Shown in pieces: positions 17,385-26,855 of a stretch of 64,000 nt of DNA. How positions within the stretch are numbered: the stretch's first letter is position 1; each line of letters starts with the position of its first letter. The translations under genes were made by a program, and so were the position numbers. The notes under the pieces are model-generated. The model was not told the DNA's origin. It worked only from the letters and a program-made list of their open reading frames with translations, and did not search any database. The stretch lies in the NCBI GenBank assembly GCA_963759155.1, contig CAVWXX010000008.1:248001-312000 (forward strand). Reading direction: 5' to 3'. The DNA comes from SZUA-36 sp963759155. Its GTDB lineage: Bacteria; Pseudomonadota; Gammaproteobacteria; Xanthomonadales; SZUA-36.

Positions 17385-18422
17385 ATGGATATTGCTGAAC
17401 TACTAGCATTTGCCGTAAAAAATAAAGCTTCGGATCTTCACCTGTCTTCTGCTCTGCCACCCATGATTCGTGTGGATGGCGATTTGCGCCGATTGAACTT
17501 ACCATCTCTCGATAACCAACAGTTAACAGAGTTGCTGTATAGCACGATGAGCGATCATCAGCGTCGTGACTTTGAGGCAAACCTGGAGGTGGACTTTTCC
17601 TACGCGGTACCCGGGCTCGCCCGTTTCCGTGTCAATTGTTTTCACCAGGACCGTGGTGTTGGTGGCGCATTCCGTACCATCCCCGCTGCTGTCTGGACGC
17701 TGGATGATATTGGCGCACCGCCATCATTCAAGGAAATCATCAACGTTCCACGTGGCCTGGTACTGGTAACGGGGCCTACCGGTTCAGGTAAGTCGACCAC
17801 TTTGGCGGCGATGATTGATCATATTAATTGCAACATTGCCGGCCATATTCTGACCATTGAAGACCCGATTGAATTCGTGCATCAATCGAAAAAATGCCTG
17901 ATCAATCAACGAGAGATCCACCGTGACACGCACGGCTTCAACCAGGCATTGCGTTCAGCGCTGCGTGAGGATCCGGATATTATCCTCGTTGGTGAAATGC
18001 GTGATATAGAAACCATCCGCCTGGCTTTGACTGCAGCGGAGACCGGTCACCTGGTTTTTGCCACATTGCATACCAGTTCAGCGGCCAAGACGATTGACCG
18101 TATCATCGATGTATTCCCTGCGGGTGAGAAATCCATGGTGCGTTCAATGCTGTCGGAGTCTTTACGTGCGGTTATTGCGCAGACATTGATGAAACGGATT
18201 GGTGGAGGCCGTATTGCTGCCCATGAAATCATGCTGGCCACACCTGCCATCCGGAACCTGATACGCGAGGACAAAGTAGCGCAGATGTATTCTGCTATTC
18301 AGACGGGCCAGAATGTTGGTATGCATACGCTTGATCAATACCTTGAAGGCCTGGTAGCGAGGGGTATTGTTGCGCGTCAGGAAGCAGCCAGAAAGGCTGT
18401 TGACCGTAAACTGTTTATGTAA
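17385..18422 (+). CDS. pilT: Type IV pilus retraction ATPase PilT
   Basis: Hexameric AAA-type motor that depolymerises type IV pili for twitching motility and DNA uptake; acts at the inner face of the inner membrane. Walker A is GPTGSGKST at 130-138. The Asp box (TIEDPIEFVH), Walker B (DIILVGEMRD) and His box (ETGHLVFATLHT) follow, and the C-terminal AIRNLIRE element, specific to PilT and needed for retraction, is intact. Length 345 is exact for the family. pilU follows 58 bases later. Confidence 0.97.
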   Translation: MDIAELLAFAVKNKASDLHLSSALPPMIRVDGDLRRLNLPSLDNQQLTELLYSTMSDHQRRDFEANLEVDFSYAVPGLARFRVNCFHQDRGVGGAFRTIPAAVWTLDDIGAPPSFKEIINVPRGLVLVTGPTGSGKSTTLAAMIDHINCNIAGHILTIEDPIEFVHQSKKCLINQREIHRDTHGFNQALRSALREDPDIILVGEMRDIETIRLALTAAETGHLVFATLHTSSAAKTIDRIIDVFPAGEKSMVRSMLSESLRAVIAQTLMKRIGGGRIAAHEIMLATPAIRNLIREDKVAQMYSAIQTGQNVGMHTLDQYLEGLVARGIVARQEAARKAVDRKLFM

Positions 18423-18480
18423 GTAATACCCGGTACGTTCATTCAGGAACTAATTGGGGATAGATTTTGGAGATGCTGAG

Positions 18481-19602
18481 ATGAGTGTTGTACAAGGCTG
18501 GTTAAAGGAACTTCACGACGAAAAGGGCTCTGATCTTTTTGTGACGGCGGATGCACCTCCGTGTATCAAGGTCAATGGCAAAATCCGGGCGATCTCAACC
18601 GAGGTCCTGCTGCCTGAAGAAGTCAGTGAAATCGTCAAGAGCATAATGACCAAGAAGCAGATCAGGGAATTTGACGAAACCCTGGAGTGCCAGTTCGCAA
18701 TTTCGCTTGGTGAGGATGTTCGTTTTCGTGTCAGCGCGTTTTACCAACAGGCACATGTCGGTATGGTCTGCCGGCGTATTGAAACCACCATTCCAACCTT
18801 TGAAGACCTTGGGCTGCCGGAGTTGTTGACCGATTTGTCGATGGCTAAACGCGGCATCATTCTGTTTGTGGGCGCTACGGGTTCCGGTAAGTCAACCTCG
18901 TTGGCATCGATGATCGGCTATCGCAACAAGAGAATGAGCGGGCATATTATTTCGGTGGAAGATCCGATTGAATATGTGCATTTCCATGGTAAAAGCCTGG
19001 TCACACAACGTGAGGTCGGAATTGATACAGACTCATTTGAGGTCGCACTGCGTAATACGCTGCGCCAGGCGCCGGATGTCATCATGATCGGTGAGATTCG
19101 CACCCGTGAGACCATGGAGTACGCCATTACTTTTGCTGAAACCGGCCATCTTGTTCTTTGTACATTACATGCCAATAACGCCAACCAGGCGCTTGACCGA
19201 ATTCTGCATTTCTTCCCCGAAGAGGCCAAAGAGCAGGTGCTGCTTGATTTGTCTTTCAATATGAAATCTATCGTCGCCCAACAGCTCATTCCATCTGCGG
19301 ACCAGACGCGGCGCTGGGCAGCAGTTGAAATCCTTCTGGCGACACCATTGGTGCAAGAAAGAATTCGTAACGGTGAAATTACCGAGTTGAAGAAGATCAT
19401 GAAGGAGTCAGCACACCACGGCATGGTCACCTTTGATCAGTGCCTGTTCGGGATGTATAAGGAAGGCAAGATCACGTACGATGAGGCCATCAGGCACGCC
19501 GATTCGGCCAACGAAGTCAGGCTGGCCGTGAAAATGTCGGAAGGCGGAGATGCTGATTCACTTTCAGAAAATCTAAAAGATGTGGAGATCATGGATTTAT
19601 AG
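18481..19602 (+). CDS. pilU: PilT-like accessory retraction ATPase PilU
   Basis: Paralogue of PilT that works with it to retract pili under load. I start at the ATG at 18481 (MSVVQGWLKELHDEKGSDLF) after GGAGATGCTGAG; an upstream in-frame start at 18454 is less likely. Motifs: Walker A GATGSGKST, Asp box SVEDPIEYVH, Walker B DVIMIGEIRT, His box ETGHLVLCTLHA. The C-terminus has PLVQERIRNGE instead of AIRNLIRE and an acidic tail (LSENLKDVEIMDL), both usual for PilU. 373 residues. Confidence 0.95.
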   Translation: MSVVQGWLKELHDEKGSDLFVTADAPPCIKVNGKIRAISTEVLLPEEVSEIVKSIMTKKQIREFDETLECQFAISLGEDVRFRVSAFYQQAHVGMVCRRIETTIPTFEDLGLPELLTDLSMAKRGIILFVGATGSGKSTSLASMIGYRNKRMSGHIISVEDPIEYVHFHGKSLVTQREVGIDTDSFEVALRNTLRQAPDVIMIGEIRTRETMEYAITFAETGHLVLCTLHANNANQALDRILHFFPEEAKEQVLLDLSFNMKSIVAQQLIPSADQTRRWAAVEILLATPLVQERIRNGEITELKKIMKESAHHGMVTFDQCLFGMYKEGKITYDEAIRHADSANEVRLAVKMSEGGDADSLSENLKDVEIMDL

Positions 19603-19770
19603 TTAGTGATGACGCTTTGTAAGCGTGCTCTTAACGGAAACTTCCACATTGCTTAACTGATTTTTAACGGGTACGGGCATACACTTATCCACCACTAGAT
19701 AGTTCAGGTGAAGACTTGTTCGTATTTGAGGCAGCTGCTCCGGCTGTGAACACGTTAACAGGGCGTTTCG

Positions 19771-19806
19771 GGCCCAGGTATGGTGGTAAAATCATCTGCC
19801 TGGGCC
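19771..19806 (+). terminator. Candidate terminator after pilTU
   Basis: GGCCCAGGTA (19771-19780) and TGCCTGGGCC (19797-19806) pair over 10 bases with one G-U, around a 16-base loop. They are followed by TTCTCTGTTTCT. It could end the pilTU transcript or form a leader hairpin for the response regulator that starts 37 bases later. Confidence 0.4.
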
Positions 19807-19843
19807 TTCTCTGTTTCTGGCCCACACAATAAAGGTACTGAAT

Positions 19844-20530
19844 GTGCGCATTTTGATTATTGAAGACAACCCTGACATCGCCGCCAATATTGGCGATTAC
19901 CTTGATGAAATTGGTCATACCGTGGATTTCGCCGGAGATGGCATAACCGGACTGCACCTGGCCATCGTCAACGACTTTGACGCCATCGTTCTGGATCTTG
20001 CATTACCCGGCATGGATGGTCTGGAAGTCTGTCGAAAGCTTCGTCAGGAAGCCGGAAAAAATACGCCGGTATTGATGTTGACTGCAAGGGATCGCCTTGA
20101 AGATAAACTGGCAGGATTCGAGACAGGTGCGGATGATTACCTGGTAAAACCTTTCGAGTTGCAGGAAGTCGAGGCGAGGCTGACAGTTTTGACAACCAGG
20201 GGAACCAGGCGGGCGAGCAAGGAAATCCAGATTGGCGACCTGGTCTTTAATGTTGACACATTGATTGTCACCCGTGCCGGTGAGGAGATAGACCTCAACC
20301 CGATTGGGCTGAAGCTTTTGCGCTGCCTGATGGACGCTTCACCAAATGTTGTTACCAGGGCGGAGCTGGAAAAAGAGGTCTGGGGTGAAGAAATGCCCGA
20401 CAGTGACAGTCTGCGGGTCCACATCCACTCTTTGCGTTCAGCCATAGATAAGCCATTTGGCAGCAAGATGATTCAAACCAGGCACGGTATTGGTTACCGT
20501 TTATTGGAGTCAAATGCTATACCGGCGTAG
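19844..20530 (+). CDS. OmpR-family response regulator
   Basis: Two-component DNA-binding regulator, 228 residues. The receiver domain has acidic residues at 7-8, phospho-accepting Asp51 (VLDLALPG), Thr80 and Lys102 (YLVKPF). The C-terminal winged helix (about 125-225) ends with the usual HSLRSAID...GIGYRL. The start is GTG at 19844, preceded by AAAGGT. An ATG two bases earlier is out of frame and opens only a four-codon frame. It overlaps the kinase gene by 17 bases, so the pair is coupled. Targets unknown; proximity to pilTU is suggestive only. Confidence 0.93.
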   Translation: MRILIIEDNPDIAANIGDYLDEIGHTVDFAGDGITGLHLAIVNDFDAIVLDLALPGMDGLEVCRKLRQEAGKNTPVLMLTARDRLEDKLAGFETGADDYLVKPFELQEVEARLTVLTTRGTRRASKEIQIGDLVFNVDTLIVTRAGEEIDLNPIGLKLLRCLMDASPNVVTRAELEKEVWGEEMPDSDSLRVHIHSLRSAIDKPFGSKMIQTRHGIGYRLLESNAIPA

Positions 20531-21788
20531 GCTTCGCAGCCGCATAATATTTTCTTTTTTGCTATTTGGCACACTGCTCAGCAGTCTTTTTGCGATCAGC
20601 ACGCTTTTTCTTCAGAGCAACCTGGAAGACGAGCTAATCGGCTCGACACTCAAGCAGGAGCTTGATGACTACCTGGTCCAATTGCGTAAAGACCCGACGC
20701 TCGTCGAGCCCTTCCATACCCGTATCCAGGGTTTTATTACCCGGCCTGGAGACCCTAACCACAGTGTCAGGGCACAAATCAGGGAACTCGCCACGGGTGT
20801 ACACGAGGTAGAAACACAGGAAGGGTACTTCAAGGCTGCGGTACGTAAGGACGATGATCTATGGGCTTTTCTTATTTATGACATCACTGAAAACCAACGC
20901 CTGACTAACCGCCTGATCCTGTCGTTGATTGCTGCGGTCGTCGTGTTTTCTCTTTTATCGCTGGCCCTGGGCTTATGGTCCTCCAGCACGGTGATGAAGC
21001 CGGTAAGTGACCTGGCAGAACGATTGAGTCATTTGGCTGAGGAGACGCCGTCACCCGGGCTTGCCAGGTGGTTTCCGGATGATGAAGTCGGGCAACTGGC
21101 CGCGGCGCTGGATGCCTATGCCGAGCGAGTGCATCAGTTGGTTGAACGTGACCGTGAATTCAACGCCGATGTCAGTCATGAATTAAGAACACCCCTGGCG
21201 GTCATATCCGGTGCGACAGAGTTGTTGCTGGCACAAAAAGATTTACCCGACAAAACCCGCAACCGGGTATTGCGTATCGCCAGGGCGGCAAGGCAATCGA
21301 CCGATATCACGGCGGCGCTGCTCCACCTTGTGCGTGCCGAACAGGGCATCAACCAGGATAGTGAGGCCCACGATGTATGCGATACCGTTGAGAAACTGAT
21401 TCACCTTCATGAGCCGTTACTGGACAAAAAACCACTTGAACTGAAAATTATCAGGGAGGATACAGTCAGTGTTATCGCACCGGAGTCTGTCATTGCAGTC
21501 ACCGTGGGCAACCTGATAAGTAATGCCATCCGCTATACACCGGCTGGTGAAGTGGTATGTACCATCGGTAACGGACGGCTCCTGGTGGAAGATACCGGCC
21601 CTGGCATTCCAGAGGAGGAGTTATCCCGGGTGATGGATCGGCATTACCGTGGTGAAGGTGTATCCGGCAAAGGTTCAGGTCTTGGTCTGGCCATTGTTCA
21701 GCGCCTGTGTGAGCTATATGGCTGGTCGATTTATTTTGAGAACCGGAAATCAGGTGGTTTACGTGCTGAACTGCGGTTTTTCGGGTAG
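20514..21788 (+). CDS. Sensor histidine kinase
   Basis: Inner-membrane kinase, partner of the response regulator it overlaps. 424 residues from the ATG at 20514, which follows TTGGAG. TM1 spans about residues 10-33, a periplasmic domain of about 100 residues follows, TM2 is about 134-155 and then HAMP. The HisKA phosphorylation site is His222 in DVSHELRTPLAV. The ATPase domain shows NLISNAIRYTP (N box), DTGPGIP (G1) and GSGLGLAIV (G2). The small sensor region gives no hint of the signal. Confidence 0.93.
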   Translation: MLYRRRLRSRIIFSFLLFGTLLSSLFAISTLFLQSNLEDELIGSTLKQELDDYLVQLRKDPTLVEPFHTRIQGFITRPGDPNHSVRAQIRELATGVHEVETQEGYFKAAVRKDDDLWAFLIYDITENQRLTNRLILSLIAAVVVFSLLSLALGLWSSSTVMKPVSDLAERLSHLAEETPSPGLARWFPDDEVGQLAAALDAYAERVHQLVERDREFNADVSHELRTPLAVISGATELLLAQKDLPDKTRNRVLRIARAARQSTDITAALLHLVRAEQGINQDSEAHDVCDTVEKLIHLHEPLLDKKPLELKIIREDTVSVIAPESVIAVTVGNLISNAIRYTPAGEVVCTIGNGRLLVEDTGPGIPEEELSRVMDRHYRGEGVSGKGSGLGLAIVQRLCELYGWSIYFENRKSGGLRAELRFFG

Positions 21789-21804
21789 GTATGAGGGTTT
21801 ATTC

Positions 21805-22146
21805 ATGGCTATCGTTTCATGTCCAAAATGCGATAAAAACATTTCCAGTCACACAAACTTGTGCCCGTATTGCGGCTTTCAGCGGGGTGAGGTTGCCGAG
21901 GAACAGTTACTTGAGTTCCGCCGGCGCAAGCTGAGAGATCATATATATCACCTGAAGATGACCAGTTATGCAACACTGGCAATGATCATCGGCGCATTTG
22001 GCTGGTACCTGGTGGATACCTCCAATTTTCAGCGAATGTCATCCATTGGCCCGGTGGTATTGTTCAGTGCCGGCGCACTGGGCTACCTTGTGATACGTGC
22101 CTATCTGCTCAAAGCGAAGTTGGCCTTGAGAAAACTCGGTCAATGA
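21805..22146 (+). CDS. Zinc-ribbon membrane protein
   Basis: A 113-residue protein. An N-terminal zinc ribbon is formed by Cys6, Cys9, Cys20 and Cys23 (CPKC...CPYC). A basic stretch (RRRKLRDHIYHLK) and two hydrophobic segments (about 50-67 and 75-95) follow. The start at 21805 gives MAIVSCPKC; the frame is open upstream only because it overlaps the kinase gene. It lies 16 bases after the kinase stop, so it may be part of the same operon. Function unknown. Confidence 0.75.
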   Translation: MAIVSCPKCDKNISSHTNLCPYCGFQRGEVAEEQLLEFRRRKLRDHIYHLKMTSYATLAMIIGAFGWYLVDTSNFQRMSSIGPVVLFSAGALGYLVIRAYLLKAKLALRKLGQ

Positions 22147-22179
22147 GGACCGGAGCGGCAGCGGGGTGCGGGCCCTGAT

Positions 22180-22710
22180 CTACTGAATCCGCTGGACTGA
22201 TACCTTGTCTTTATGGCCGGGCAAAGATAGTTTCCACTTATTCATGAAGCCTTTTTTTATCACGACTTCCGGGTTTTCGACCGGCGGAATATGAAATGAA
22301 TCGTTCTCGGTCATTTGCCAGATCATGCCGTTGGCCAACTTGAATAAGGTTCCCTTTTTTTCCCAACCGTCAAACGTCCCAACGATCCTGCTGTTGATGA
22401 CATCATCTTCAGGCTCACCCTTGGGTTGGTTTGGAAAACCCCGCAGGTCCTGCGTTGTGCCAGTACGCGTAGTTGCACCGGATACTGATGTGCCGGATGC
22501 CGGACGTGCAGTCACATTCTCCAGGGTAGCGACCGAATGGCGTCTCAGCCAGTCATTAAGCGCGGAAAGTTCAGCTTCAGTCAGTTTGCCAAGCCCCGTT
22601 TCTTTGAATTCTTTACCTGACATACGTTCTTCAAGCGTTGAGAACCCTTCTGCCGCATGTACGGTGCAGTGCAGTGAAAGCGCAAGAACAATAAGCAATA
22701 GTTTCTTCAT
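22180..22710 (-). CDS. Secreted protein of unknown function
   Basis: 176 residues with a clear signal peptide (1-19, MKKLLLIVLALSLHCTVHA). Next is a helical segment (EERMSGKEFKETGLGKLTEAELSALNDWL), a Thr/Ser-rich linker, and a C-terminal beta region with IVGTFDGWEKKGTLFKLANG then MIWQMTEND. That last domain matches in pattern the C-terminal domain of the secreted protein at 438-1061: a strand, a glycine turn, a G-x-(V/I)-W-x-(Q/M) core, a K-G-(L/F) turn and a basic end. Function not known. Confidence 0.7.
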   Translation of the reverse strand: MKKLLLIVLALSLHCTVHAAEGFSTLEERMSGKEFKETGLGKLTEAELSALNDWLRRHSVATLENVTARPASGTSVSGATTRTGTTQDLRGFPNQPKGEPEDDVINSRIVGTFDGWEKKGTLFKLANGMIWQMTENDSFHIPPVENPEVVIKKGFMNKWKLSLPGHKDKVSVQRIQ

Positions 22711-22807
22711 TTAACGATCCTGGTAAATTGGATATGTTTGGCACTGTGACGCAAATCTACAAGCTGCCCGTCTTTCCAGCATGCAGGTAGGTTATCGGTA
22801 CAAAGAA

Positions 22808-23980
22808 CTAGAGGTCTTGCTGGTACCTGACATAGGGAATACGGCCATAGACAGCCTCAAATGGATCATGCATACCTGTATCAGTTTTGCCTTTGTCTCC
22901 GCTGCCGGCACCCAGTACGTTCGTGGTTCCAACGCTCAGGTTGGCATTCCAGGGTGCACGCCAGGTGAATTGCACATCAAAGGTCGTGGAACTATCAAGC
23001 GTCTCGCGATTCAGGAACTGAACCTCCTCGCGATAATAACCCTGAAGACCACCGCTGAAGTTGCCCTTGCTCCAATCCAGATTCATTTTAGCGCTTTCGA
23101 ATGGATTTGAGATGGTCCAGTTTTGAAGACCCGGCACCAGGTTAGATGTCGCTTCATACGACGCATCCATCACGTGGGTTAACTGCAGTCCGAGGCGGAT
23201 GTCGCCGGCACTGTCCATGGCAAAGCCCACCTGAAATTCGATATCAACACCGGTGGTTTCACCGCTCATATAGGAGAGCGGCTGACCCTGGCTCATCGCG
23301 GCAGGGAACGGGTTGCTGCTTTGGGATGACAGCATGCCTGCACCCAAATCTGAAGCAATCATCGGCATCATGTGATTGACGACGCCTTTTTGTCCACTGC
23401 TGGCTTCACGGCGGAACATGCTGACCGCGGTATTGACGTTTCCCTTGCCGTAACGCAGACCAAGCGCAACCTGGTCCTGCTTTAATATGTTGGCCTGGTT
23501 AATAAAATAGCAGTCAGAGGCACGGAAGGAGCCATGATCGAGTACGCCATTCTGGCAATGGATGCTTCCCAATGGCCGGAATGACGATTGTGATCTTCCC
23601 GCACCGAGACTGGATGTGATGTCCAGGTCATCCGTCAACTGGAAACTCAGGTTGCTATCGAGAAACACGGAACCAACACCTGTTGAGGGTATCAATTGGT
23701 TGTTGTTTATATTCAGTGTGATGGGTTCGGAAAGCTTTAATTCGAGCTTGCGTGACGCTGAGTCACCCAGGTCAAACGCGAGACTGGTTGAAGATTGCTC
23801 TTTTTGTATTGGCAATAGAACCAACGGCTGGTTCGCTCCAGCGCCGTCTGAATAATCAAATAATGGAACAGCAGGCTCGGTGGTGCTGTCAGCTATCACC
23901 GGCAAAGGTGACACGCATGCAAGAACAGCAGCCATCAGGCTGCCGGTAAAACGGTTTGCATTATTGCGTTGTTGTCCCAC
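22808..23980 (-). CDS. Outer-membrane beta-barrel protein of unknown function
   Basis: About 390 residues. A signal peptide (SLMAAVLACVSPLPVIADS) leads to a mature protein of alternating polar and hydrophobic strands ending in aromatic residues, as in porin-like barrels. It has short periplasmic turns and a C-terminal GRIPYVRYQQDL tail. Two Cys near the middle (CQNG...DCYF) could form a loop disulfide. The start is uncertain: GTG at 23980 follows GAGGAC, while TTG at 23995 and GTG at 23992 are also open. It diverges from the thioredoxin-like gene at 24143. No specific family recognised. Confidence 0.7.
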   Translation of the reverse strand: MGQQRNNANRFTGSLMAAVLACVSPLPVIADSTTEPAVPLFDYSDGAGANQPLVLLPIQKEQSSTSLAFDLGDSASRKLELKLSEPITLNINNNQLIPSTGVGSVFLDSNLSFQLTDDLDITSSLGAGRSQSSFRPLGSIHCQNGVLDHGSFRASDCYFINQANILKQDQVALGLRYGKGNVNTAVSMFRREASSGQKGVVNHMMPMIASDLGAGMLSSQSSNPFPAAMSQGQPLSYMSGETTGVDIEFQVGFAMDSAGDIRLGLQLTHVMDASYEATSNLVPGLQNWTISNPFESAKMNLDWSKGNFSGGLQGYYREEVQFLNRETLDSSTTFDVQFTWRAPWNANLSVGTTNVLGAGSGDKGKTDTGMHDPFEAVYGRIPYVRYQQDL

Positions 23981-24104
23981 TTTAGTCCTCACCAATCCTG
24001 CCCTTTTGGGTCACATGCTTGTAGAGTCCCAGACGGCGAATAAGTTCTATATGAAGCATAGCAAATTTATCAGAATTTTGCTTGCGCAGATACAACCGGC
24101 TGCC

Positions 24105-24113
24105 TGATATACT
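24105..24113 (+). promoter_or_regulatory. Possible extended -10 promoter element
   Basis: TGATATACT fits an extended -10 box (TGnTATAnT), 29 bases before the ATG of the thioredoxin-like gene. No good -35 box is seen at standard spacing, which extended -10 promoters can lack. Confidence 0.35.
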
Positions 24114-24142
24114 GAGCATTTGAACGATTCGGAGGAACACTT

Positions 24143-24694
24143 ATGGTTAGTTTACAAACACCGGTCTGTGAATTTGGTAAAAAGGCTGTTGATTTCAATT
24201 TACCAGGTGTTGATCAGCAGCAGTGGACACTGGAAAAATGTAAAGGTGAGCGTGGTTTGCTGATCTTCTTTATCAGTAATCACTGCCCCTATGTAAAAGC
24301 GATCCGAAAAAAACTGGTGCGTGACACCCGCGACCTCAAAGCCCTGGGTATCAATAGTGTTGCCATCATGCCGAATGACACCGTGGCCTATCCGGAAGAC
24401 TCTTTTGACAACATGATACGCATAGCCAGTGAGTTTGACTTCCCTTTCCCGTATCTGCTTGATGAAACACAGGAAGTCGCAAGGGCATACGATGCAGTTT
24501 GTACACCGGATTTCTTTGGTTATAACGCGAATCTTGAGCTTCAATACCGTGGCCGGCTCGATGCAGCGGGTCCTAAGTCTGGCGATGACAGCCAAACCCG
24601 GGAACTGTATGAGGCGATGAAGCAGGTTGCCGAGACTGGCAGAGGGCCTGAGCACCAGGTTCCTTCGATGGGTTGTTCAATTAAATGGCGTTAA
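24143..24694 (+). CDS. Thioredoxin-fold peroxiredoxin-like protein
   Basis: 183 residues of the AhpC/TSA-like thioredoxin fold group (the redoxin-like family sometimes called PRX_like2). The active-site position reads NHCPYVKAIRKKL, with one Cys in place of CxxC; a second Cys is further on in DAVCTPDFFGY. The FDFPFPYLLDETQEVARAYDA segment is characteristic. No signal peptide. A GGAGG site precedes the ATG. Probable thiol redox role; substrate unknown. Confidence 0.85.
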   Translation: MVSLQTPVCEFGKKAVDFNLPGVDQQQWTLEKCKGERGLLIFFISNHCPYVKAIRKKLVRDTRDLKALGINSVAIMPNDTVAYPEDSFDNMIRIASEFDFPFPYLLDETQEVARAYDAVCTPDFFGYNANLELQYRGRLDAAGPKSGDDSQTRELYEAMKQVAETGRGPEHQVPSMGCSIKWR

Positions 24695-24738
24695 AGCCCC
24701 AAATCATTTGATCGACCGATTGTGATTTAAGCGGATGG

Positions 24739-24747
24739 TGCTATAGT
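24739..24747 (+). promoter_or_regulatory. Possible extended -10 promoter of the stress-protein gene
   Basis: TGCTATAGT matches an extended -10 element, 117 bases upstream of the universal stress protein start. No convincing -35 box. Confidence 0.3.
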
Positions 24748-24864
24748 CGTTGCTGCATTTTTGCGTGCCAGTCGTCTTTCGGGATGGATCGTTCTCAGGA
24801 ATAGGGTCAATCCGGTGGCTTACTGGGGTAGACTAGTGAATCAGCGGGTAGTGGAGAAAGACAG

Positions 24865-25299
24865 ATGAGTTCGGTGTTAATGGTAGGAGTTGATGGCAGT
24901 GATTGTGGCAACAGGGCGGTGGAATATGCAGCCGACCGGGCCAGAAAGTCCGGTGCGAAAATCTACATTGCCTATGTCATCGAGTGGTCACAGTTCACTT
25001 TTTCCACAGCGATGGAAAACGCCGAACGTCACCAGCGACGCGAAGAAGAAATCCAACGGGCACATTCCGAAATAGTTGACCCCATCGTCGAGCGTTTAAG
25101 TGCAGAAGGGCTTGATGTTGAAGGGCTGGTTCGTCATGGTCATGTCGCTGATACCTTAAATGCCCTTGCCAAATCAAAAGACGCTGTCAATATCATTCTT
25201 GGCCGCCAGGGCACATCAAAACTCAAAGCGCACGTGTTTGGCTCCGTGGGTAGCCGGCTGGTTCAAAGTGCCGAATGCGCCGTTACCGTCGTGCCTTGA
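24865..25299 (+). CDS. Universal stress protein
   Basis: A 144-residue single UspA domain, cytoplasmic. N-terminal VGVDGSDCGNRAVEYA binds nucleotide. The C-terminal GRQGTSKLKAHVFGSVG fits the G-2x-G-9x-G-(S/T) ATP-binding motif, so it belongs to the ATP-binding branch. AECAVTVVP is the usual end. A GGAG site precedes the ATG. The symporter gene follows after 26 bases and may be co-transcribed. Confidence 0.93.
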   Translation: MSSVLMVGVDGSDCGNRAVEYAADRARKSGAKIYIAYVIEWSQFTFSTAMENAERHQRREEEIQRAHSEIVDPIVERLSAEGLDVEGLVRHGHVADTLNALAKSKDAVNIILGRQGTSKLKAHVFGSVGSRLVQSAECAVTVVP

Positions 25300-25325
25300 C
25301 CTTCCCATCCAACCGGAGATCGTTA

Positions 25326-26855
25326 ATGTCAAAATTAAGAGTGGGAATAACCACGCTCATCAGCCTGTTAGTCAGTTTTCCTGTTTTTGCCGAAATGGGC
25401 ATCGATGAGAAAATCAATACCGCGGTCAAGCCCTTCGCAGACACGGTAGCAGGCTTTGTATTTTTCTCGTTTCCTTTGGGCGGGGTTCAAATACCATTCG
25501 TACTGGTCTGGCTGATTGTTGCAGCAACCTTTTTTACGTTTTATTTCAAGTTCGTTAATCTGCGCGCGTTCAAACACGGTTTTGAATTGGTGAGAGGCGA
25601 TTACCATGACCCGGAAGCTGCCGGTGAGGTCACGCACTTCCAGGCACTTGCCACGGCCTTGTCCGGTACCGTCGGTTTGGGAAATATCGCCGGCGTTGCT
25701 GTGGCTGTCTCGCTGGGTGGGCCGGGTGCGACATTCTGGATGATACTGGCTGGTTTTCTTGGTATGTCGTCAAAATTCACGGAATGTACACTGGGTGTGA
25801 AGTATCGTAACGAACTGCCTGATGGCACGGTATCCGGCGGCCCGATGTACTACCTTACCAAGGGGCTTGCCGAGAAAGGTGTGGGCTATGCTAAATTGGG
25901 CAAAGTGCTGGCTGTTTTATTTGCCATATTCTGTGTTGGTGGCTCATTTGGTGGCGGCAACATGTTTCAGGCCAACCAAAGCTTCGCACAGTTGGTCAAT
26001 GTAACCGGCGGAGACACCAGTTGGCTGGCCGATAAAGGCTGGTTGTTCGGTCTGATAGTAGCCGGCCTGGTTGGTCTGGTTATTATGGGCGGCATCAAGG
26101 GTATCGCACGTGTAACTTCAAAAATTGTACCTTTTATGGCCGTCGTCTATGTGCTTGCAGGCCTGGCTATCATATTGATTAACTTCCCGTTGATTCCGTG
26201 GGCCTTCGGTCAAATTATCGATGGCGCGTTCACCGCAGAAGGTGTCTCGGGTGGTGTCATCGGCGTACTTTTCCAGGGTTTCAAGCGTGCAGCCTTTTCC
26301 AATGAAGCAGGTGTTGGTTCTGCTGCGATTGCACACTCGGCTGTGCAGACCAGTCATCCGGTGACGGAAGGTTTTGTGGCGCTTTATGAGCCATTCGTTG
26401 ATACCGTCGTGGTCTGCACTATTACCGCACTGGTAATTATCATTACAAAAACCTGGGATCCATCGGTTGATCCAAGCGCGGGTGTTCAACTCACATCCGC
26501 AGCTTTCGGGTCCACGTTCTCCTGGTTCCCCTATGTTCTCACGGTTGCGGTGGTCCTGTTTGCATTCTCCACGATGATCTCCTGGTCATACTATGGTTTG
26601 AAGTCGTGGACCTTCCTGTTTGGTGAAAGCAAATTTACGGATGCCACATTCAAACTGCTGTTTTTGTTTTTCGTGGTGCTCGGTTCATCCATGCAACTCG
26701 GGTCGGTGATCGATTTTTCAGATGCGATGATATTTGCCATGGCCTTTCCTAACCTGTTGGGCTGCTATTTCCTGCTTCCGGTGGTTAAGAAGGAGCTGGA
26801 CGAATACTGGGCAGATTACAAGTCAGGCAAACTCGTCAGGACAAGAGTATCCTGA
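25326..26855 (+). CDS. Sodium:alanine symporter, AGCS family
   Basis: Inner-membrane Na+-coupled amino-acid importer, 509 residues, with about 10-11 helices. A signal-like start (MSKLRVGITTLISLLVSFPVFA) precedes the transport core. Family motifs: TVGLGNIAGVAVAVSLGGPGA, FWMILAGFLGMSSKFTECTLG, and the late FSNEAGVGSAAIAHSA. I start at the ATG at 25326, which follows CGGAG; the open frame upstream overlaps the stress-protein gene. Substrate is probably alanine or glycine. Confidence 0.94.
   Translation: MSKLRVGITTLISLLVSFPVFAEMGIDEKINTAVKPFADTVAGFVFFSFPLGGVQIPFVLVWLIVAATFFTFYFKFVNLRAFKHGFELVRGDYHDPEAAGEVTHFQALATALSGTVGLGNIAGVAVAVSLGGPGATFWMILAGFLGMSSKFTECTLGVKYRNELPDGTVSGGPMYYLTKGLAEKGVGYAKLGKVLAVLFAIFCVGGSFGGGNMFQANQSFAQLVNVTGGDTSWLADKGWLFGLIVAGLVGLVIMGGIKGIARVTSKIVPFMAVVYVLAGLAIILINFPLIPWAFGQIIDGAFTAEGVSGGVIGVLFQGFKRAAFSNEAGVGSAAIAHSAVQTSHPVTEGFVALYEPFVDTVVVCTITALVIIITKTWDPSVDPSAGVQLTSAAFGSTFSWFPYVLTVAVVLFAFSTMISWSYYGLKSWTFLFGESKFTDATFKLLFLFFVVLGSSMQLGSVIDFSDAMIFAMAFPNLLGCYFLLPVVKKELDEYWADYKSGKLVRTRVS

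Noticed and set aside
18918..19430. A 170-codon minus-strand frame opposite pilU
   Set aside because: Antisense to the strongly conserved ATPase core of pilU; composition is that of a shadow frame.
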